Below, in pieces: positions 29,748 through 38,284 of a stretch of DNA of 64,000 nucleotides. Origin of the DNA: Streptomyces profundus (GTDB lineage Bacteria; Actinomycetota; Actinomycetes; Streptomycetales; Streptomycetaceae); NCBI RefSeq assembly GCF_020740535.1, contig NZ_CP082362.1, positions 4,338,501 to 4,402,500 of the forward strand. Reading direction: 5' to 3'. A model generated the notes under the pieces. The model was not told the origin of the DNA, did not search any database, and saw only the letters and a program-made list of their open reading frames with translations. Every line of letters starts with the position of its first letter. Positions within the stretch are counted from its first letter, which is position 1. Position numbers and translations under genes: made by a program.

Positions 29748-30461
29748 ATGGCCAGTCCCAAGACACGGGCCAACGTGGCGCGGGTGGCCGCAGCGGCTGT
29801 CTTCGCCGCCGGCGCCTCGCTCGCCGTGGTCGGCACCGCTTCGGCGAGCAACGGCTCCGCCAAGTCTCCGGCCGGTAGCCAGGATGTCACCATCGAGGGC
29901 GTCATCGACGGTCTTCTCGAAGGTGCCGTCGAGGGTGAGAGCGAGGGTCCGGGCGGCGACGAGCCGGGCGACCCCGAGGGCGTCGTCGATGGTCCTGGTG
30001 ACCCCGAGGGTCCGGGCGACCCGGATGAGCCGGGTGACCCGGAGGGGCCTGAGGGCCCGGGCGACCCGGATGAGCCGGGTGACCCCGAGGGTCCTGAGGG
30101 CCCGGGCGACCCGGATGAGCCGGGTGACCCCGAGGGTCCCGAGGGTCCTGGCGACCCGGATGACCCGGACGACCCGGACGAGCCGGGCAGCCCGGAGGGG
30201 GTCACCACCGAGGGTGGCGGCAACGGTGGCCTTGAGCCCGACACCGAGGGGGGCAGCAGCCCCATCGAGCAGGACACTCCCACCGAGGACCTGACCGAGA
30301 CCGAGGTGCCGGCGGAGGAGGAGCGCGGCGAGCTCGCCGAGACGGGTTCCTCCACCAACGAGACGCTGCTGATCATCGGTGCCGCCACCATGATCGCCGG
30401 TGGCGTCGGCTTCCGTTACCTTCCGCGTCTGATCAACAAGGGTGGCGCCGCCGCTGCCTGA
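29748..30461 (+). CDS. Repeat-rich cell-wall protein with LAETG sortase signal
   Basis: A 237-aa secreted, very acidic protein. It has an N-terminal signal peptide (hydrophobic residues about 9-31, Ala-rich cleavage region TASAS). A Gly/Asp/Pro/Glu repeat region built on [15 protein letters not shown] (about residues 80-150) follows. The C-terminus has LAETG at residues 195-199, a hydrophobic helix and a short basic tail ([11 protein letters not shown]). This is a class E sortase type signal (LAxTG), so covalent attachment to peptidoglycan is predicted. No sortase gene is in the window. Function unknown; a stalk or spacer role is inferred. Confidence 0.85.
   Translation: MASPKTRANVARVAAAAVFAAGASLAVVGTASASNGSAKSPAGSQDVTIEGVIDGLLEGAVEGESEGPGGDEPGDPEGVVDGPGDPEGPGDPDEPGDPEGPEGPGDPDEPGDPEGPEGPGDPDEPGDPEGPEGPGDPDDPDDPDEPGSPEGVTTEGGGNGGLEPDTEGGSSPIEQDTPTEDLTETEVPAEEERGELAETGSSTNETLLIIGAATMIAGGVGFRYLPRLINKGGAAAA
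30016..30195 (+). repeat. 45-bp coding tandem repeats (four units)
   Basis: Units start at 30016, 30061, 30106 and 30151. Each encodes a 15-residue [19 protein letters not shown] block within the LAETG protein. The first three units are nearly identical at the DNA level; the fourth degenerates to [15 protein letters not shown]. This suggests recent expansion by slippage or unequal exchange. Confidence 0.9.
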
Positions 30462-30492
30462 CGGCCGCGTCGACGCGCCCTGACACACGGCG

Positions 30493-30525
30493 ACGGGCCC
30501 GGAACGCTCTGCGTTCCGGGCCCGT
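30493..30525. terminator. Bidirectional hairpin terminator
   Basis: The arms ACGGGCCCGGAACG (30493-30506) and 30512-30525 are perfectly complementary around CTCTG. The hairpin lies between the LAETG gene (stop 30461) and the convergent small zinc-ribbon gene (stop 30565). Confidence 0.85.
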
Positions 30526-30564
30526 TCTCCGTGTCCTGTGCCGCCCCCTCCGGCGGCCCCTGGC

Positions 30565-30759
30565 TCAGGCCGGGCGGGCCACCAGAAGTGCCACGGCGGC
30601 CAACCCCAGCAGCAGGGCGATCAGCCCGGCCGGGCTGCCCAGCACGGCCCAGGGGTTCCGTTCCTGCCGGAGCCGCGCCAGCTCGGCGCGGCATACCGCG
30701 CACCGCCCCTCGCTCACCCGCCCCGCGCAGTTCGCGCACACCAGCCACTCGGCGGTCAT
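30565..30759 (-). CDS. Small zinc-ribbon membrane protein
   Basis: A 64-aa protein with two Cys-x2-Cys knuckles (CANC and CAVC, residues 8-22) forming a zinc ribbon. One C-terminal transmembrane helix (about residues 41-61) follows, with the short basic segment RLRQERN in between. The ATG at 30759 follows GGAGACG. It is a conserved type of short Streptomyces hypothetical protein found upstream of and divergent from ftsE. The zinc ribbon probably faces the cytoplasm. Function unknown. Confidence 0.7.
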   Translation of the reverse strand: MTAEWLVCANCAGRVSEGRCAVCRAELARLRQERNPWAVLGSPAGLIALLLGLAAVALLVARPA

Positions 30760-31027
30760 GCGATCGTCTCCTCTCGATCCCCCCGTCACTCTCCACTGTG
30801 CCAGCAACGCGACGGGAACGCAGACCGCGTGCGGGGGGCGGGACGCCTATGAGGGGCCGAACGAAACCCCGACGGAAGCGCGATGGAACCCCGATGAAAA
30901 CCAGACAAGAACGGGCAAGGGGGATGCCGTGGCGGGCGCCGACTGCGCGCCGAGCGGCGCTTCGCGTAGGGTCTGCCCCAGCGTGGGGAAGCCCCTCGCA
31001 GATACCCAGTCCCGACATGGTGTAACC

Positions 31028-31717
31028 GTGATTCGATTCGACAACGTCTCCAAGACATATCCCCGGCAGCAGGCGCCGGCGCTCAGCAGCGTCTCGCTGG
31101 AGGTCGAACGTGGCGAGTTCGTCTTCCTGGTGGGTTCGTCAGGCTCGGGCAAGTCCACCTTCCTGCGGCTGCTCCTGCGCGAGGAGCGTGCCTCCCAGGG
31201 CACCGTGCACGTGCTGGGCAAGGACCTGGGCCGGTTGTCCAACTGGAAGGTGCCCCAGGTGCGCCGTCAACTCGGGACCGTCTTCCAGGACTTCCGGCTG
31301 CTGCCCAACAAGACCGTGGGGGAGAACGTCGCGTTCGCCCTGGAGGTCATCGGCAAGCCGCGCGGCCAGATCCGCAAGACGGTGCCCGAGGTGCTGGACC
31401 TGGTCGGTCTGGGGGGCAAGGACGACCGGATGCCGGGCGAGCTCTCCGGCGGTGAGCAGCAACGCGTCGCGATCGCCAGGGCGTTCGTCAACCGTCCGAT
31501 GCTGCTCATCGCGGACGAACCCACCGGCAACCTGGACCCGCAGACGTCCGTCGGCATCATGAAGCTGCTGGATCGCATCAACCGCACCGGGACCACGGTG
31601 ATCATGGCGACCCATGACTCGCAGATCGTGGACCAGATGCGTAAGCGCGTGATCGAACTCGAACGTGGTCGGTTGGTCCGTGACCAGGTACGCGGCGTCT
31701 ACGGCTACCAACACTGA
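31028..31717 (+). CDS. ftsE: Cell-division ABC ATPase FtsE
   Basis: This 229-aa ABC ATPase has Walker A GSSGSGKS (about residues 36-43), Q-loop VFQDFRLL, signature LSGGEQQR, Walker B LLIADEPT and H-loop ATHD. With FtsX it forms a complex that transmits cytoplasmic ATP hydrolysis to peptidoglycan hydrolases at division or sporulation septa. GTG 31028 is where homology begins ([11 protein letters not shown]). No strong Shine-Dalgarno precedes it; GGGGAAG lies about 35 bp upstream. ftsX follows after 21 bp. Confidence 0.97.
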   Translation: MIRFDNVSKTYPRQQAPALSSVSLEVERGEFVFLVGSSGSGKSTFLRLLLREERASQGTVHVLGKDLGRLSNWKVPQVRRQLGTVFQDFRLLPNKTVGENVAFALEVIGKPRGQIRKTVPEVLDLVGLGGKDDRMPGELSGGEQQRVAIARAFVNRPMLLIADEPTGNLDPQTSVGIMKLLDRINRTGTTVIMATHDSQIVDQMRKRVIELERGRLVRDQVRGVYGYQH

Positions 31718-31738
31718 CTCGACCACTGAAAGGACGCC

Positions 31739-32647
31739 ATGCGCGCCCACTTCGTCCTCTCGGAGATCGGGGTCGGTCTCCGTCGCAATCTCACGATGAC
31801 CTTCGCGGTGATCGTCTCGGTCGCCCTCTCCCTGGCCCTGCTGGGAGGTGCGCTGTTGGCCAGGAAGCAGGTCAACAGCATGGAGGACTTCTGGTACGAC
31901 CGGGTCGAGGTGTCGATCTTCCTCTGCAACGAGATCGACGCGGAGAACGACGCGGCCTGTTCCCGTGGGCCGGCGACCGACGAACAACGGGACGCGATGT
32001 TCGACGAGTTGAAGGAGCTTCCGCTCGTCGAGGAGGTGTACCACGAGTCCGCTGAGGAGGCCTACGACCGCTACCAGGAGCAGCAGGCCGACTCGCCGTT
32101 CGCGGCCGTGGTCACGCCCGAGCAGATGCAGCAGTCGCTCCGGGTCAAGCTGGAGGACCCGACCCAGTACGAGGTGATCTCCTCCGCCTACGCGGGCCGG
32201 GAGGGCGTGCAGTCGGTCACGGACCAACGCTCCCTGCTGGAGAACCTGTTCAACCTGTTGAACGGTGTGAACGTCGCGGCCCTGGGGCTGATGCTGCTGA
32301 TGCTGGTGGTGGCCGTGCTGCTGATCGTGAACACGGTGCGGGTGTCCGCCTTCAGCAGACGGCGGGAGACCGGCATCATGCGGCTGGTGGGAGCGTCCAG
32401 CTTCTACATCCAGATGCCCTTCATCCTGGAGGCCACCATCGCGGGGCTGCTGGGCGCGCTCTTCGCCTGCCTGTTGCTCCTCGGGGTCTACTTCGCGATC
32501 GACAACTTCCTCGCCGAACGCATCCCGGTGATCGACTTCGTCGGCTGGGACGCGGTGTTCTCGGTGCTGCCCTATGTCCTCGCGGTCGGCGTGGCGATGC
32601 CGGCCCTTGCAGCATTCTTCGCGTTGTACAAGTACCTGAAGGTGTGA
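31739..32647 (+). CDS. ftsX: Cell-division protein FtsX
   Basis: A 302-aa membrane protein. The first transmembrane helix (about residues 21-42) is followed by a large extracytoplasmic loop (about 45-175) with a Cys pair (FLCNE and ACSRG). Three C-terminal helices form an FtsX/MacB-like permease fold. The loop contacts hydrolases such as RipC/PcsB-type enzymes in other Gram-positives. AAGGACG lies just before ATG 31739. It is co-transcribed with ftsE and followed by an S41 protease gene, the usual Streptomyces order. Confidence 0.97.
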   Translation: MRAHFVLSEIGVGLRRNLTMTFAVIVSVALSLALLGGALLARKQVNSMEDFWYDRVEVSIFLCNEIDAENDAACSRGPATDEQRDAMFDELKELPLVEEVYHESAEEAYDRYQEQQADSPFAAVVTPEQMQQSLRVKLEDPTQYEVISSAYAGREGVQSVTDQRSLLENLFNLLNGVNVAALGLMLLMLVVAVLLIVNTVRVSAFSRRRETGIMRLVGASSFYIQMPFILEATIAGLLGALFACLLLLGVYFAIDNFLAERIPVIDFVGWDAVFSVLPYVLAVGVAMPALAAFFALYKYLKV

Positions 32648-32663
32648 TTCGGGTGTGACGTAT

Positions 32664-32706
32664 CCCCGGTGCGCGCCGGATGTCAACTGCCGTGCGCGCG
32701 CCGGGG
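32664..32706. terminator. Hairpin after ftsX
   Basis: The arms CCCCGGTGCGCGC (32664-32676) and 32694-32706 pair with a single non-Watson-Crick position. The hairpin lies 17 bp after the ftsX stop and 20 bp before the protease start, so it could also attenuate read-through. Confidence 0.6.
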
Positions 32707-32725
32707 ATGTCCTACACTCCGCAGC

Positions 32726-33883
32726 ATGTCACGTCCGTCTCACCGTGGTTCGTCCCGGAGCGTCCGGAGTGGTGTGGCCCTGGCCTGTGTCTTCACCGGG
32801 GTGTTGGTGACCGGCGCGGCCACCGGGTCCTGGCCCGAGGGGGCCGACGGCGCCGAGTCGCGGGTCCTCGCCTCGGGCGCCCGCGCCAGCCTCAGCCACT
32901 CGGGCGGCGCCGCTTCGGCGGCCGAGGACGACGCCCGGCGGCTGGTGAGCACCCGCGGGGACCGCTGGTCCGCCGCCTATACCGCCGAGGAGTACGAGCG
33001 GCTGCGCCGTGGGCTCGAAGGCGAGTACGTCGGCACCGGGATAGCGGTGCTGCGCACCGCCGACGGCCGGATCGAGGTCGGCGAGGTGCACGAGGGCAGC
33101 CCGGCCGAGCGGGCCGGGGTCGCCCCGGGCGACGAGATCCTGGCCATCGACGGGGTGCCGCTGGCCGGCGGCCCCGTCACCGATGTGGTCGGCCGCCTGC
33201 GCGGCAGCGACCAGGCCGAGCAGGCGGGGCGCGGCAGCACGGTCCTGCTGGCGCTGGAGCGGGACGACCGCCGCTGGGATCTCCAGGTCGAGCGGGCCAG
33301 GCTCACCGTGCGCAGCGTCTCCGTTGCGGAGAGCGCCGATGGTGTCACCCGGATCGAGGTGAACTCCTTCACCCGGGGGGCGGCCGAGCTGCTGCGGGAG
33401 GCGGTGGCCGAGGTGCCGGACGGCGACGGGATCGTGCTCGACCTGCGCGGCAACGCGGGCGGGCTGCTCACCGAGGCGGCCGAGGCGGCCTCGGTCTTCC
33501 TGGACGGCGGCCTGGTGGCCACCTACGAGGTGTACGGCGACGAGCGCGCCCTGCACGCCGAGTCGGGCGGGGACACCGGGACCCCGCTGGTGGTGCTGGT
33601 GGACGGCGGCACGATGAGCTCGGCCGAGATGCTCACCGGCGCCCTCCAGGACCGCAACCGGGCGGTGATCGTCGGGGCCAGGACCTTCGGCAAGGGCACG
33701 GTGCAGATGCCGAGTGAGCAGCCGGACGGCTCGGTGGCCGAGCTGACCGTGGGGCACTACGTCACCCCCTCGGGCCGGACGGTCGACGAGGACGGGATCG
33801 TCCCCGATCTGGTGGTCGGCGCTGGGCAGGACGCGGAGGAGGAGGCCAGGACGGTGCTCGGCGGGCTGGACGCCGGGGGCTAG
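32726..33883 (+). CDS. S41 family C-terminal processing peptidase with PDZ domain
   Basis: This 385-aa protease has an N-terminal signal/anchor (hydrophobic about residues 14-34) and a PDZ domain (about 95-180, with GTGIAVLR and PGDEILAIDGVPL). The S41 catalytic domain has nucleophile Ser in GGTMSSAEM and general-base Lys in TFGKGTVQ. It acts outside the membrane and trims C-termini of exported proteins. The position after ftsEX suggests a division or envelope role, as inference. The start is ATG 32726. Confidence 0.93.
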   Translation: MSRPSHRGSSRSVRSGVALACVFTGVLVTGAATGSWPEGADGAESRVLASGARASLSHSGGAASAAEDDARRLVSTRGDRWSAAYTAEEYERLRRGLEGEYVGTGIAVLRTADGRIEVGEVHEGSPAERAGVAPGDEILAIDGVPLAGGPVTDVVGRLRGSDQAEQAGRGSTVLLALERDDRRWDLQVERARLTVRSVSVAESADGVTRIEVNSFTRGAAELLREAVAEVPDGDGIVLDLRGNAGGLLTEAAEAASVFLDGGLVATYEVYGDERALHAESGGDTGTPLVVLVDGGTMSSAEMLTGALQDRNRAVIVGARTFGKGTVQMPSEQPDGSVAELTVGHYVTPSGRTVDEDGIVPDLVVGAGQDAEEEARTVLGGLDAGG

Positions 33884-33952
33884 GCCCCGGGCCGGTGCCG
33901 GGCCGGAAAATCCGCGGGGCCGGCCGCGGCGGATGGGTAGACTTGGCGGGCC

Positions 33953-34432
33953 ATGGCTAAGGAAAAGGGTCGCAAACTCATCGCGCAGAACAAGCGAGCG
34001 CGGCATGACTACCAGATTCTGGATACCTATGAGTGCGGTCTGGTACTGACCGGCACCGAGGTCAAGTCGCTGCGCGCCGGCCGCGCCTCGCTGGTGGACG
34101 GCTTCGGCCAGCTGGACGGGGACGAGGTCTATCTGCACAACGTGCACATCCCGGAGTACGCGCAGGGCACGTGGACGAACCACACCGCCCGGCGCAAGCG
34201 CAAGCTGCTGCTGCACCGCGCGGAGATCGACAAGCTGATCGGCAAGCTCCAGGAGTCGGGTCTGACCCTGGTGCCGCTCGCGCTGTACTTCTCGAACGGT
34301 CGGGCCAAGGTCGAGATAGCGCTGGCCAGGGGCAAGCGCGAGTACGACAAGCGGCAGACGCTGCGCGAGAAGCAGGACAGCAGGGAGGCGGAGCGCGTGA
34401 TGTCGGCGGTCCGCCGCCGGGAGCGCGGCTGA
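33953..34432 (+). CDS. smpB: SsrA-binding protein SmpB
   Basis: This 159-aa protein starts [20 protein letters not shown] and has an OB-fold core ([18 protein letters not shown]). The basic C-terminal tail (residues about 130-159) occupies the mRNA channel during trans-translation. It delivers Ala-tmRNA to stalled ribosomes. Its RNA partner, ssrA, begins 119 bp downstream, so both parts of the rescue system are adjacent. Confidence 0.98.
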   Translation: MAKEKGRKLIAQNKRARHDYQILDTYECGLVLTGTEVKSLRAGRASLVDGFGQLDGDEVYLHNVHIPEYAQGTWTNHTARRKRKLLLHRAEIDKLIGKLQESGLTLVPLALYFSNGRAKVEIALARGKREYDKRQTLREKQDSREAERVMSAVRRRERG

Positions 34433-34551
34433 CGCCCGTAGCGCTATACTGGACGACGGAGCACAGCGCACGAGCCGGGCGCCGGGATGAGCCGAGACGA
34501 GTGGGAAGCTCCTCGGGAAGTCTTTCGCCGGTTCGTTTGTTAACTCAACAT

Positions 34552-34919
34552 GGGGATGATCGGTTTCGACAGCGAATGTTGAAGCAGGGGAAGCGAGCCG
34601 AGGAAGCGGCAATGATCTCGTTAACCATATGTCGCAAAAAATAATCGCCGATTCCAAGCGCGATTCCTTCGCCCTCGCTGCCTAAGTAGCGAACGCGAAG
34701 TGTCAGTCCGGGCTTGTTCCCGTCCCGGGTCCTGGCATCAGCTAGGGGACTCACCACTCACTCCGGTCACGGGAGTTGAGTGGGACATCACACAGTGACT
34801 GAGCCCGTCGGAGACTTGTCCGCGTGATCTCCGGGGCCGAGAAAATCGCAGCGGACTGCGCTCGGAGAAGCCCTCCTTTTGCTTCGTTGGACGCGGGTTC
34901 GATTCCCGCCATCTCCACC
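34552..34919 (+). ncRNA. ssrA: Transfer-messenger RNA
   Basis: The 5' GGGGATG (34552-34558) pairs with CATCTCC (34910-34916) to form the tRNA-like acceptor. A T-arm (GGTTCGATTCC) precedes the 3' end. CCA is not encoded (CCT follows the discriminator A). The resume codon is inferred at GCC 34647. The predicted tag is ADSKRDSFALAA followed by TAA-GTAG. That is 12 residues, shorter than the 16-residue ANTKRDSSQQAFALAA recalled for S. coelicolor and close to the mycobacterial ADSHQRDYALAA. A TATACT at 34445-34450 is the only clear -10-like element upstream. Confidence 0.95.
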
Positions 34920-34952
34920 TCAGTGCCCGCCCGGTAGCCCCGGGTGGGCGTG

Positions 34953-34980
34953 GCCCCGACCCGGTGCTCCGGGTCGGGGC
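34953..34980 (+). terminator. tmRNA terminator
   Basis: A perfect 12-bp stem GCCCCGACCCGG (34953-34964) with a TGCT loop and its complement (34969-34980) is followed by TCTTCTGT. This is one of the few hairpins here with a T-rich tail. A second, imperfect stem (34925-34949) precedes it. Confidence 0.85.
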
Positions 34981-35119
34981 TCTTCTGTGTCGATAACGTG
35001 TCCGGATTTGTGTCGAGAGTGTGTCCTGAGCCGTCCGACGGCCCGCCCGCCCTCGCATCGGGGGCCTTATCTCCGCGCGCGCCCGGCTTTTGACAGTGTG
35101 GCCGGGTAAGGTCGCGCCC

Positions 35120-37048
35120 ATGGCGAACAGCGGATCGGGATGGATTCCCTCGCGCGCGTCCGGGAGTTGGCGGAGTCACCGTCTTACCCTCATCGGCGGC
35201 GCGGCGCTGGTGACGGTGCTGGCCGTGGGGGCGGTGCTGCTACTGCGCGGCGGCGGCGGGGACAACGGCGACGAGCGGGCTCGGGTGGCCGCCCAGGAAT
35301 TCCTGGACGCCTGGGCCGAAGGGGAGTTGGCGCGGGCCGCCGAGGTCACGGACGATCCGGCGGAGGCCGAGTCCCTGTTGGAGTCGGTGATGTCCAACAC
35401 CGCCCCGGAGGAGATCTCGTTCGAGGTCGGCGACGACAGCGCGCCCTCGGACGCGGCGCGGGCCCCGGACGGCGCGCGGGCGGTGCCGTTCACCGCCCGG
35501 TTCACGCTCGCCGGTCTCGGGGAGTGGTCCTACGAGGGCGAGGCCCTGGCGGTGCCGGGGGAGGGCGAGGCCTGGTCGCTGCGCTGGGAGTCGGCGCTGC
35601 TGCACCCGGATCTGGTGGAGGGCCAGACCCTGGTCAACACCGTGCTGTGGCCGGAGCGCGCGCCCATCCTGGCGGCCGACGAGAGCCCGCTCGCCGATCG
35701 TGCCCCCGTGTGGGAGATCAGCATATGGCCCGCCCAACTCACCGACGAGGAGCGGGCCTGGAGCGTGCTGGACGAGCTGGACGCCGGGATAGACGTGGCG
35801 GCGCTGGGCGAGCGGGTCGCCGAGGCGGAGCCCGACCAGGCGGTGCCGGTCGTCACGGTGCGCGAGGAGGTCTACGCGGCGCATGCCGAGGAGTTGCTCC
35901 CGGTGCCCGGGCTCCAGTTCGCCGAGCGGGAGCGGACGTTGGCGTTGGCCGCGCGCGCGGTGGTCGGGAGCGTCGATCCGGAGACGGGCGAGGGCACTTC
36001 GGGGTTGCAGTCGCGGTATCAGGAGGTGCTCGCCGGCACGCCGGGCGGCCGGTTGGTGATCGCCGACCGCACCACGGGCGTGGCGGTGCGCACCCTTGAG
36101 GAGCGGGAGGGCGAGGCGGGGCTGCCCGTCGCCACCACCATCGATCCGGAGGTCCAGCGGGCGGCGGAGGAGGCCCTCGCCGGCGCGGACAAGGAGGGTT
36201 CCATCGTGGCGATCCGGTCCTCGACGGGTGAGGTGCTGGCGGCGGCCGACGCCCCTACTGGCGGGTTCGAGCGTTCCCTCCAGGGGCAGTTGCCCCCGGG
36301 CTCCACGTTCAAGGTGATCACCGCGGCGCATCTGCTGGAGAGCGGGGTGGCGGTGGACGATCCGCTGGGCTGCCCCCGCTATGTCACGGTCAACGGCCAA
36401 CGCTTCGAGAACCAGGGCGAGTTCGAGCTGGCCGACGACACCGACCTGCACGACGCCTTCACCGCGTCGTGCAACACCGCCTTCATCGGCCAGCTGGACC
36501 GCTTCGAGCCCGGCTCGTTGGGCGAGACCGCGCAGGCGTTCGGCATCGGCGGCACGTGGGATGTGGGCGCAGCCACGTTCGACGGCGCGGTGCCGGTCAG
36601 CGAGGAGGACAACCAGCTGGCCGCCTCGTTGATCGGGCAACACCAGGTGCTGGCCAGCCCGTTGGGGATGGCCTCGGTCGCCGGGACGGTCGCCGCCGGC
36701 GGGTTCCACCAGCCGGTGCTGGTGCCCGAGGCGGTCGAGGCGCCGCACACTCCGGCCGTCGAGCTGTCCGAGGCGACCTTCGAGGCGCTGCGCGGACTGA
36801 TGCGGGACACGGTGACGGAGGGCTCCGCCTCGGCGCTCGCCGATGTGCCGGGGGAGCCGCACGGCAAGACCGGCACCGCCGAGTTCGAGAACGAGGAGGG
36901 CGAGGTGGCCACCCACGCCTGGATGATCGGCTATCTGGGAGCGGAGGATGTGGCGTTCGCGGTGATGTTGGAGGACGGCGGTTCGGGCGGCCGGGACGCC
37001 GGCCCGCTGGCGGCCGACTTTCTGAACGGGTTCGTCGAGCGGCGCTGA
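35120..37048 (+). CDS. Class B penicillin-binding protein (transpeptidase) with NTF2-like domain
   Basis: A 642-aa membrane-anchored protein. The N-terminal helix (about residues 23-45) is followed by a MecA-N/NTF2-like domain (about 52-165), a dimerisation region, and a transpeptidase domain from about 360. All three active-site motifs are intact: STFK (S395, K398), SCN (450-452) and KTG (583-585). It cross-links peptidoglycan and is the target class of beta-lactams. The MecA-N-like architecture resembles low-affinity PBPs, but resistance cannot be inferred. The start ATG 35120 is the first that leaves a good anchor. Confidence 0.92.
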   Translation: MANSGSGWIPSRASGSWRSHRLTLIGGAALVTVLAVGAVLLLRGGGGDNGDERARVAAQEFLDAWAEGELARAAEVTDDPAEAESLLESVMSNTAPEEISFEVGDDSAPSDAARAPDGARAVPFTARFTLAGLGEWSYEGEALAVPGEGEAWSLRWESALLHPDLVEGQTLVNTVLWPERAPILAADESPLADRAPVWEISIWPAQLTDEERAWSVLDELDAGIDVAALGERVAEAEPDQAVPVVTVREEVYAAHAEELLPVPGLQFAERERTLALAARAVVGSVDPETGEGTSGLQSRYQEVLAGTPGGRLVIADRTTGVAVRTLEEREGEAGLPVATTIDPEVQRAAEEALAGADKEGSIVAIRSSTGEVLAAADAPTGGFERSLQGQLPPGSTFKVITAAHLLESGVAVDDPLGCPRYVTVNGQRFENQGEFELADDTDLHDAFTASCNTAFIGQLDRFEPGSLGETAQAFGIGGTWDVGAATFDGAVPVSEEDNQLAASLIGQHQVLASPLGMASVAGTVAAGGFHQPVLVPEAVEAPHTPAVELSEATFEALRGLMRDTVTEGSASALADVPGEPHGKTGTAEFENEEGEVATHAWMIGYLGAEDVAFAVMLEDGGSGGRDAGPLAADFLNGFVERR

Positions 37049-37281
37049 GGCGCGTCGGCCCCGTGGCGCCGCCGGGCCAGGATCAGCAGGCCACCGGCCG
37101 TGGCGAGCAGCGGGGGAAGCCCGTCGGCGGACGCGGCCTCCTGGCGTCGTCGGGCGTCGGAGTAGGAAGGACCAGGCATGTCCCACAGCCTGGCTCGGGG
37201 CCCCTGCCGGCGTCCAACACCAGGTCAGCGGGCATTCACCGGGCTGTGGTGTGAATCGCGGGCAGGCGTCAGACTGGAGGG

Positions 37282-38259
37282 ATGGCACAGGACACCGATC
37301 CCAGGCTGCTGCGCTCGTTCGTCGCGGTCGCCGAGGAGCTGCACTTCACCAGGGCCGCCGCCCGGCTCTTCGTCGCGCAGCAGGCGTTGAGCCGCGATAT
37401 CGCCCGGCTGGAGCGCGCGTGGGAGACGACGCTCTTCGTCCGCAGCACCCGCAGGGTCGCGCTCACCCCCGCGGGGACGCGGCTGCTGCCGTTGGCCCGC
37501 GAGGTGTTGGCGGGCCACGCCAGGCTGGCGGCCGAGGTGGGGCGGGGCGAGCGCCGGCCTCTGGTGGTCGACGTCGCCGCGCCGGGCGCCACCGGCCATC
37601 GGGTGCTGGACGCCGCGCGCGAGGCGGCGCCCGAGGTGGAGTTCGTCGCCCGCTTCCGCAGCGGCCTGGCCGGCGCGGCGCTCGAAGTGCTGGACGGCCG
37701 GCTTGACGTCTCCTTCGGCCGGGTCGCCGGCCTCGCGCCGGCGCCGCGCGCCGAGTTGGCGCACCGCCTCATCCGCTTCGAGCGGCTCGCGGTGCTGCTG
37801 CCCGTCGGGCACCGGCTGGCCGAGCTGCCCCGGCTCCCGCTGGCCGCGCTGGCCGGCGAGACGATCTACGCGGCGGCCGGCAACCAGGACACCACGGAGT
37901 GGACGGACTACGCGAGGACGCTCTTCGCCGCCTGGGACATCCGGCTGGCCGCGCCCTTCCCCAAGGTCGAGGGGGACGCTGAGTTCAGCCGGACGGTGCT
38001 CAGGCAGGGCTGGTCGGTGCTGATCAACGACGCCTTCATGGAGATTCCCGGCACGGTGGCCCGCCCCCTGGTCGATCCCGTGCCGCTCTCCCCGGTGTCC
38101 ATGGTGTGGCGACGGGGGACGCGGCATCCGGGCCTGACGGTGCTGCTGGAGCAGGCCGGGCTGCTGGGCGCGGCGGAGGGCTGGTCGCACCGGCCGTCGG
38201 ACCACTGGCTGCCCGAGGCGGACCGCGCGCTGCTCGCCGAGGCCGGAGCGCTCGGCTGA
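37282..38259 (+). CDS. LysR family transcriptional regulator
   Basis: This 325-aa protein has an N-terminal winged HTH (residues about 8-67, LLRSFVAVAEELHFTRAAARL and LTPAGTRLL) and a periplasmic-binding-protein-like effector domain (about 95-290). The start is ATG 37282. The regulator is usually transcribed divergently from its target, but the upstream gene here is the same-strand PBP, so the target is unknown. The 233-bp upstream gap contains a short low-confidence minus-strand frame (ATG 37179). It is convergent with the TrmB/LuxR gene, leaving 25 bp between the stops. Confidence 0.9.
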   Translation: MAQDTDPRLLRSFVAVAEELHFTRAAARLFVAQQALSRDIARLERAWETTLFVRSTRRVALTPAGTRLLPLAREVLAGHARLAAEVGRGERRPLVVDVAAPGATGHRVLDAAREAAPEVEFVARFRSGLAGAALEVLDGRLDVSFGRVAGLAPAPRAELAHRLIRFERLAVLLPVGHRLAELPRLPLAALAGETIYAAAGNQDTTEWTDYARTLFAAWDIRLAAPFPKVEGDAEFSRTVLRQGWSVLINDAFMEIPGTVARPLVDPVPLSPVSMVWRRGTRHPGLTVLLEQAGLLGAAEGWSHRPSDHWLPEADRALLAEAGALG

Positions 38260-38284
38260 GGGGGCCGCCCGCGGGCCCGGGGGG

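Noticed and set aside
36931..37179. 82-aa minus-strand frame between the PBP and LysR genes, with a possible transmembrane segment
   Set aside because: Its last third lies antisense inside the PBP coding sequence, there is no good Shine-Dalgarno, and I recognise no family. It could be real but is unsupported.
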